DNA of 64,000 bases, from contig JAFLCG010000020.1 in assembly GCA_017303635.1 (NCBI GenBank), forward strand, positions 1 through 64,000, in the 5' to 3' direction. This DNA is from Anaerolineae bacterium (lineage in GTDB: Bacteria > Chloroflexota > Anaerolineae > Aggregatilineales > Phototrophicaceae). Under the pieces are notes generated by a model that saw nothing but the letters and a program-made list of their open reading frames with translations, was not told where the DNA came from and did not search any database. The position numbers and the translations under genes are program-made. How positions within the stretch are numbered: position 1 is the first letter of the stretch; each line of letters opens with the position of its first letter. Positions 58,607 to 64,000 of this stretch are shown here, piece after piece.

Positions 58607-59346
58607 TGCATGAATTGAAACTGGAACCACCGCGACACATCCCTCTGGAAGGCGCGCACAACGTCCGTGATCTGGGGGGTTACGCCACGCCCACCGGGGA
58701 AACCCGCTGGGGTGCCTTCTTCCGTGCAGATAGTCTTCACCAGTTGAGCGATGCCGATGTGCAGGCGCTCCTAGATGCGGGCATCCGCACGGTCATTGAC
58801 CTGCGCCACGACGGGGAGGTCAAGGCTGCACAGAATCGATTGGCCGGGCTGCCGGAGGTGACCTACCATCACTTGCCGCTCTTCAGGGTGATGGTGGGCA
58901 GTAACGGAACCATGCCGCCCGATCTGCGTTCCATCTATTTGCACATCGTTGACGACTGCCAGGAGGGCCTGCGCGAGACCTTCAGCGCCATCCGCACAGC
59001 CCCGGAAGGCGGTGTCCTCTTTCATTGCAGTGCAGGGAAAGATCGCACCGGGGTGGTGGCGGCCCTGCTGCTGAGGTTGGCGGGTGTCGATGAAGAGGTT
59101 ATCGCAGCGGATTATGGGCTGACCACACAGGCAATGAAGACCTTGCGCCCGGTGCTGGTGGCCCAGGCCGTCGTGCGGGGTGGCAATCCCGACGAACTGG
59201 AACCCATGCTCAGTAGCCGCCCGGAAGATATGCAAGCTCTGCTCGATTACCTCACGTCGAAGTATGGCAGCGTCGAGGGCTATTTCCAGCAGCAACTGGG
59301 GATGGACGCCGACCAGCTTCATCAGCTTCGCCAACGCTTTTCCTAA
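58606..59346 (+). CDS. Cys-based phosphatase (tyrosine/dual-specificity fold)
   Basis: A 246-residue enzyme with the CX5R signature HCSAGKDRTG (Cys141, Arg147), the N-terminal NVRDLGGY motif and DLRHDGEV of the bacterial Y_phosphatase3-type group. It acts on phosphotyrosine, inositol phosphates or sugar phosphates in known relatives. Translational coupling to the permease gene makes a metabolic substrate more likely than a signalling role. No signal peptide. A general acid is not evident by eye. Confidence 0.88.
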   Translation: MHELKLEPPRHIPLEGAHNVRDLGGYATPTGETRWGAFFRADSLHQLSDADVQALLDAGIRTVIDLRHDGEVKAAQNRLAGLPEVTYHHLPLFRVMVGSNGTMPPDLRSIYLHIVDDCQEGLRETFSAIRTAPEGGVLFHCSAGKDRTGVVAALLLRLAGVDEEVIAADYGLTTQAMKTLRPVLVAQAVVRGGNPDELEPMLSSRPEDMQALLDYLTSKYGSVEGYFQQQLGMDADQLHQLRQRFS

Positions 59347-59367
59347 CCTATTACATGGGAGCCATTC

Positions 59368-60261
59368 ATGAGCAACGTTTTACTGACCTTCGCCCACATC
59401 AGCGATTCCCACCTCACCGGGAGCGCCCACCACGATTACGGCCCGGCGCATTATTCACCGCGCGTATTGGCTTACTTTCAAACCTTGAAAGAACGCGGAG
59501 TCGATATTGCCAGCGGGCATAAAGCAACTGTTTCAGCAGATGTTGCCAACCAGGTGCTGGTGGATGAAGTCAATCGGGTACCTTTCCAGCTCGATTTTGT
59601 GCTGCATACCGGCGATGTCATGACCGACCCGGATAGCCCGGCGGAATACGAACTGCCAAGGCAAGTCTTCGGCGAGCTGAACGCGCCGGTCTACTACCTG
59701 CGGGGCAACCATGACAACGGGGATGGCCTCCGCGGCCTGATGCCGTCGGTCTCCTTCCACAACGGCGCCTTGGATTATGTGATCGAGCAGAACGGGGTGC
59801 GGCTGATCTGCCTGGATACCGCCACCCACGGCGTCGATCATGGCGGCTTTCTAACCGATGAACAACTCGGTTGGCTGGAAACGCAGCTCATGGCTGAGCC
59901 GGAAAAGCCGCTAATGGTCGCTATGCACCACCTGCCCATCAGCCTGGGTACCGAGATGATTGATTTCTTTGGTATGTCTAACGGTCAGGCCGTTCACGAC
60001 GTGCTGAGGAAGGCCGTGCCCCGCTTACGTGCAGTCTTCTTCGGGCATATTCATCAAGTGGTGGATATTGTGCAGGATGGGGTTTACTACTGCTGTGTAC
60101 AAAGCCCGATGGGGCAACCTGATCTATGGCCCGCCGTCACCCCGACGAACCAACGGGAGATCGCCGCTACGCCGGGTTTTAGCGTCGTCATCGTCACCCC
60201 GGAACGCAGCTATATCCGTCGCTATGTCTATCCCGCTCCCGCCGGAACCCCAGGTTCATAA
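59368..60261 (+). CDS. Calcineurin-like metallophosphoesterase (second of two)
   Basis: A 297-residue enzyme with metal motifs HISDSHLTG, HTGDVMTDPD, RGNHDNGDG, MHHLPI and GHIHQ, starting at an ATG with GGAG 6 nt upstream. It resembles GpdQ/CpdA-type phosphodiesterases. Last gene of the import cluster, ending 13 bp before a terminator hairpin. It would act in series with the PHP enzyme and the Cys phosphatase to strip phosphate from the substrate. Confidence 0.9.
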   Translation: MSNVLLTFAHISDSHLTGSAHHDYGPAHYSPRVLAYFQTLKERGVDIASGHKATVSADVANQVLVDEVNRVPFQLDFVLHTGDVMTDPDSPAEYELPRQVFGELNAPVYYLRGNHDNGDGLRGLMPSVSFHNGALDYVIEQNGVRLICLDTATHGVDHGGFLTDEQLGWLETQLMAEPEKPLMVAMHHLPISLGTEMIDFFGMSNGQAVHDVLRKAVPRLRAVFFGHIHQVVDIVQDGVYYCCVQSPMGQPDLWPAVTPTNQREIAATPGFSVVIVTPERSYIRRYVYPAPAGTPGS

Positions 60262-60274
60262 CTCGCTTCACAAT

Positions 60275-60311
60275 AATTGGAGGGCAGGCTTCATCTATAC
60301 GCCCTCCAATT
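60275..60311 (+). terminator. Terminator of the importer/phosphatase cluster
   Basis: A perfect 11-bp stem (60275-60285 and 60301-60311) with a 15-nt loop, just after the last metallophosphoesterase gene. Confidence 0.7.
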
Positions 60312-60369
60312 TGGTAATCCTATACAAATTCACCTATCCGCAGAAACAACTGCAGTCGAGCAATTAGTA

Positions 60370-60936
60370 TTAGCTCATTTCCATCTGAGTTTGGATATAC
60401 AAACAGCTTTCAATTATGTTTTCTAGCGGTTTAAGAAGCAAAATACGGTCCACTAAAGGGTCTGGAACACAAAGATACGGCTGCATTTGCATAACCATGT
60501 CGTTGAGCGCTAGTTGGCTGATTTTGTTTGTTACCTCAGCGCCCATAGATGTATGGAGTGCAGATACATCATCAAATTGGGCGGTATTGTCGTCTTTGAA
60601 GGCTAGGTCTGAGCCATAGTCGAGCAGGTAGGTGAGCTGACTCAGCAGTTCCACGGTGTAGTACAGTTGGAGCTCTGCGTCAAAACTGTAATCCAGTCCC
60701 CTGATGATATGGGGATGTGCAGCGAGGCCAGGTCCGTCCGCAGCTTAGTGGTCGCGCCCAGACTCGCCCGCGACATGAATTCGAGGAAATCCAGCGGTAT
60801 GTTGACCTGATTGAGCGCCACCGCAGTCGCGTTGAGGCCGATCACAGGCACGGTAGACAGATCCCATCCCACCGGCACCTAGCTGCTCCCCTAGGCGGTA
60901 GCAAGCGTTCAAGACCAGCGGAGAAGGTTGTTTCAT
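60370..60936 (-). pseudogene. Frameshifted remnant of a Ser/Thr protein kinase gene
   Basis: From the ATG at 60936 the reverse strand encodes YRLGEQLGAGGMGSVYRACD, the glycine-rich loop of a PknB-like kinase. The frame then shifts to VALNQVNIPLDFLEF (with the lysine of subdomain II replaced by Asn in the read VALNQV), and shifts again at HPHIIRGLDYSFD, followed by YTVELL. The catalytic loop and DFG are missing, and a tail of unrelated look runs to a stop at 60370. At least two frameshifts and an internal deletion are needed. Its ATG overlaps the upstream kinase gene stop by 4 bp (ATGA), so it was once a coupled tandem copy. Confidence 0.75.
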
Positions 60937-63900
60937 GATGTCGTTGGATTCTCCTGGAGTGATTGACTAACTTCTTCTATCAGGGCATCCAAATCCGTAT
61001 CGCTAATCGACCCATTTACTTTGGGCTGCATTCCCAGATTTCGCATAACTGCCAACGCCTTTTTACGCCAGGGGATATTGCTTCTCGGATGACCAATGAC
61101 TGCATTAGCGCAACGCTGTGCGCGTTCCGATGAACCATCTAATACAAAATAGTGAGATGCAAAGGACAGAACTTCCGGCTTGGTCTGCCAGTCAATAGGG
61201 TCTCGTGCTTCACCAAACGCCTTGATTAGCATCGATAAAGCAGTATCGCGCCGACCTTGCTGCAAATCATTGAGCGCCAGTCTTGGGTAAATCATCGGCA
61301 TTGCACGGGACAAACCAGCCTCAGTCGCAAGACGAAATGCCGCTCGATAGTGTTCTTCTGCGTCCGACAGCTTTCCTTCTAGTTGGTCTATATCGCCCAG
61401 CGCGTTATGCATCCAGATTGCATAGGGTTTGGTGGAAACTTCCTCCATCGGGTACAAGAGTCCACGCTCACAGTAAACACGCGCGGTTGCCCAATCATCG
61501 ACAAAAAGAGCCGTCTGTGCCAGCAATTTGATTCCTGAAAGACTGCCCCGGAAATCATCCAGTTCAACGGCAAGCTGATACAACTGATCCGCATAACCGT
61601 GGGCATCATCCCATCGTTCCTCACGGATTGCCACCCATGCCAGGTTATCCAGGTCGGTTAACATGCCACGCTTGTCACCGAGTTCCACGCGCATATTCAA
61701 GCTGCGTTGGCTCATGGTGTGAGCAGTCTCCCAGTCACCCAGTTCAAAGGCAGAATATGCGAGGTTTCCAAGCGCAGCTACGGCTAACCAAGTTGCACCA
61801 ATTGATTGAGCGAGATCATGACTACGTTGATAGTGATTAATCGCTTCCTGAAAATCCCCCATATAGTTATAGGTGACTCCCATTCCGTCGAGACACTGCG
61901 CCACTCTATATGGCATACCAAGATCTTGATACAGGTGTTGGGCTTTTCGATAGTACTCAAGTGATGCGTCAAATTCGTTATCGACCGTGACTAAATTGCC
62001 CAGCACACTATAACAGGATGCCCTTAACAGGGGTATATCAAGCTCCTCTGCCAGATTGGAACTGAAGTGGATAGCTTTCCGTGCCTCATCATATTGTCCG
62101 AGCGTTACCACATAGGATGCCAACTCAGCGTACAACGTACAGAGCATCTCGCGATCATCGGACTCTGTTGCCAGCCCAATGGCTACTCGAAGTTTCTGTA
62201 ATGCTTCTACCGGTTTTCCTTGGCTGTATATCGTGTTGGTAAGCAGTTGCAGCAGCTTAATCGCCTCTTTAGTGGCTGAAGTGGCACCTCTTGGCAGCAG
62301 CTTCTCCACTCGTTCGAGCAATTGCTGTGCGTCGCGATTTCTACCTTGCTCAATGTAGATATGTTCCGCAACTAACAGGGCGTATTGAATTTCCTTATCT
62401 GTTTCGTTGGCTTCACCCCAGTGAAACAATAACTTTTCGAGGTAGGGTTTTCGAACCGCTTCACTCGAATAGGTACTTTCCACAGCTTCAGCAATCGCCC
62501 GGTGGTGATTTTTAGCAGATGCGGGAAGCAGCTTGCCCAGTAATCCTTCACGGAGCTTATCATGGGCAAAGCGCCAGTGTTCATCCTGGAGATCAAACAC
62601 AGCCACATCAGCACAGGCCCGTAACCATTCATCCAGGCTATGATGGTGCAGGGCGGCATGATTTGCCTCCAGTAGGTGCTTTATCATAGCCAGGTCAAGC
62701 TGTCTCCCGGCAATAGCTACGATTTGCAGCAACGGTTGTCCCCAGTCCGGGACGCGATCTAAGCGCCGCTGAATGATGTTTTGAATGCCTCCGGCAAGGA
62801 TGGTACGAGGTAGAGTCATCTGCCCAATGTCGCCTAAGCGTCCTGCAACATCGGCCAAAGCCCGAACAATCTCCACCATGAAGAACGTATTTCCCTCAGT
62901 CTCTTGCTCCAGGCGTTTGACAATCAGTGGATCTTTGCCGGTTTCACCCAACATCTCTGCCGTTAATTGGGCGATCTCGGCCTGAGTCAGCCGAGGGAGC
63001 AGCATGGTATTCATGCTGGGAAATTCAGCAGGCAGATTAGGTCGTTCATCATTGCGGTAGTTTCCTACCATGAGAATGGGATGGCTATTGATCATCAAAC
63101 TAAGCTTATGGAGAAAATCCAGACTGTCATACGACCATTGCAGATCTTCCAGCAACAAAACGACGGGTTGTGGCTGTCGCCTGATGACATCCATGATCGC
63201 CTGCGAGAGCCGCTGATGACCTGCTTCGCCCGGTAGTTCTGGTGCATCGGGTATATCGCGCTCAAGCAGACTGCTGATGTCCGATACAATCGGCTTTAGG
63301 ACTCCCGCTTCCAGATCGCTCAGTTCGACTGATAGCACCAAGCGTCGCAAGGGTTCGCGCCAGAGTTGGTAGGGCAAGCCACCCCCCTCGACCGCCTGCC
63401 CACGCACTACCAACGCCCCTTCGACCAACGCCTGGGTGCGGACTTCATCCAGTAAGCGGGACTTGCCCACGCCACTTTCGCCACCCACAAACCACCCACT
63501 ACCGATGCCACTGATTGCCTTCTGCAAAGCGTCTTTGAGTTGCTGGAGTTCCGACAGTCGCCCGACAAACTCTGCTGCCTGGATGAAGCTCTCGCGTAAC
63601 GCGACTGTCTCCGCGGGTGGCTCCTGCCCCAGCGCTTGCGACAGGGCCAGGATGCACTCTGTGGCACTGGCGTAGCGCTCGGCAGGCGTCTTGGTCAAGA
63701 GTCTGCTGATGACTGAACTGAGAGGGGCATCGACTGCCAGTCTTGACGTATCCACAGATCGCGCAATGATTGCGTCAATCAGATCATCTATACTTCCATC
63801 GACTTGAAAAGGTAGATTACCCGCTAGTAGTTGATAGGCCATCACGCCTACCGCATACAGGTCGCTGCTGAAACTGGCGGATTGTCCATTCAGTACCTCT

Positions 63901-64000
63901 GGGGCCATGTAGTGCAGTGTCCCCGCTGGCGAATTATCTGCCTGGCGGCCTCGGGTCACTGACAATCCAAAATCCAACACCTTCGCCTGCCCAGCCACCA
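60933..64000 (-). CDS. Ser/Thr kinase-AAA ATPase-TPR regulator, 5' end outside window
   Basis: Open to the window edge; about 1020 residues are visible. It starts within the kinase C-lobe (KVLDFGLSV, then GTLHYMAPEVL and DLYAVGVMAYQLL), so the N-lobe and HRD motif lie outside. An AAA-16/ORC-type ATPase follows (FVGRLSEL; Walker A GGESGVGKS; Walker B VVLLLEDLQWS), then about 10 TPR units (for example YRKAQHLYQDLG, HYQRSHDLAQSIG). This resembles PknB-type kinases fused to AfsR-like modules that integrate signals by protein interaction. The stop codon overlaps the start of the decayed kinase copy. Confidence 0.9.
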   Translation of the reverse strand, partial: VAGQAKVLDFGLSVTRGRQADNSPAGTLHYMAPEVLNGQSASFSSDLYAVGVMAYQLLAGNLPFQVDGSIDDLIDAIIARSVDTSRLAVDAPLSSVISRLLTKTPAERYASATECILALSQALGQEPPAETVALRESFIQAAEFVGRLSELQQLKDALQKAISGIGSGWFVGGESGVGKSRLLDEVRTQALVEGALVVRGQAVEGGGLPYQLWREPLRRLVLSVELSDLEAGVLKPIVSDISSLLERDIPDAPELPGEAGHQRLSQAIMDVIRRQPQPVVLLLEDLQWSYDSLDFLHKLSLMINSHPILMVGNYRNDERPNLPAEFPSMNTMLLPRLTQAEIAQLTAEMLGETGKDPLIVKRLEQETEGNTFFMVEIVRALADVAGRLGDIGQMTLPRTILAGGIQNIIQRRLDRVPDWGQPLLQIVAIAGRQLDLAMIKHLLEANHAALHHHSLDEWLRACADVAVFDLQDEHWRFAHDKLREGLLGKLLPASAKNHHRAIAEAVESTYSSEAVRKPYLEKLLFHWGEANETDKEIQYALLVAEHIYIEQGRNRDAQQLLERVEKLLPRGATSATKEAIKLLQLLTNTIYSQGKPVEALQKLRVAIGLATESDDREMLCTLYAELASYVVTLGQYDEARKAIHFSSNLAEELDIPLLRASCYSVLGNLVTVDNEFDASLEYYRKAQHLYQDLGMPYRVAQCLDGMGVTYNYMGDFQEAINHYQRSHDLAQSIGATWLAVAALGNLAYSAFELGDWETAHTMSQRSLNMRVELGDKRGMLTDLDNLAWVAIREERWDDAHGYADQLYQLAVELDDFRGSLSGIKLLAQTALFVDDWATARVYCERGLLYPMEEVSTKPYAIWMHNALGDIDQLEGKLSDAEEHYRAAFRLATEAGLSRAMPMIYPRLALNDLQQGRRDTALSMLIKAFGEARDPIDWQTKPEVLSFASHYFVLDGSSERAQRCANAVIGHPRSNIPWRKKALAVMRNLGMQPKVNGSISDTDLDALIEEVSQSLQENPTTS

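Overview
The window is bacterial, mostly GC-rich, and most resembles a filamentous or sediment Chloroflexota (Anaerolineae-like) genome. This is inferred from gene content: a giant PKD/DUF11 surface protein, CHASE2 and REC-first sensor kinases paired with FecR-type secreted proteins, Ser/Thr kinase-ATPase-TPR proteins, an nSTAND1 ATPase, and GntR/LacI-controlled sugar-type ABC importers. No rRNA, tRNA or CRISPR array was recognised, so the assignment is not proven.

Layout. (1) 1-4.6 kb: an nSTAND1 ATPase gene, cut by the window edge, abuts a large serine integrase and two small element genes, including a sigma-like regulator. This looks like the integrase end of an integrated element. (2) 4.6-6.5 kb: decayed DNA carrying an IS5-like insertion sequence with a -1 frameshift site. 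(3) 6.6-20.9 kb: one 4774-residue secreted protein with about 8 PKD domains, about 21 DUF11-type repeats (three units are a recent 915-bp tandem triplication) and a C-terminal TolB-like propeller. (4) 21.2-31.7 kb: a MarR regulator, then a signalling island of two secreted FecR/SH3 proteins alternating with a CHASE2 histidine kinase and a REC-PAS histidine kinase. These face a lower-GC NarX/NarL-type pair. (5) 32-43.7 kb: a plasmid- or ICE-like backbone with primase-helicase, HUH relaxase, ribbon-helix-helix mobilisation protein, HU-like protein, a dense hairpin cluster that could be oriT, ParR/ParM-like partitioning, a topoisomerase-IA-like protein that appears to lack its catalytic tyrosine domain, and two acidic proteins of an unrecognised repeat family. 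(6) 43.8-47.3 kb: accessory genes (alpha/beta hydrolase, XRE/MmyB regulator, small membrane protein), a second HU-like gene and a truncated type IV coupling protein. (7) 47.4-60.3 kb: a 12-gene co-directional cluster with a GntR/LacI regulator, two binding-protein/permease sets that share one visible ATPase, a PHP hydrolase, two metallophosphoesterases and a Cys-based phosphatase. It probably imports and dephosphorylates an organophosphate such as a glycerophosphodiester or sugar phosphate. (8) 60.4-64 kb: a kinase-ATPase-TPR regulator, cut by the window edge, followed by a frameshifted remnant of a second kinase gene.

The most unusual items are the topoisomerase-like protein without a visible catalytic tyrosine domain, beside two related acidic repeat proteins; the hairpin cluster between the mob and par operons; and the giant protein with its fresh repeat amplification. 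Only the C-terminal ends of two conjugation ATPases remain, so the element is probably mobilisable or decayed rather than self-transmissible. All functions were read by eye from motifs; no database search was run.
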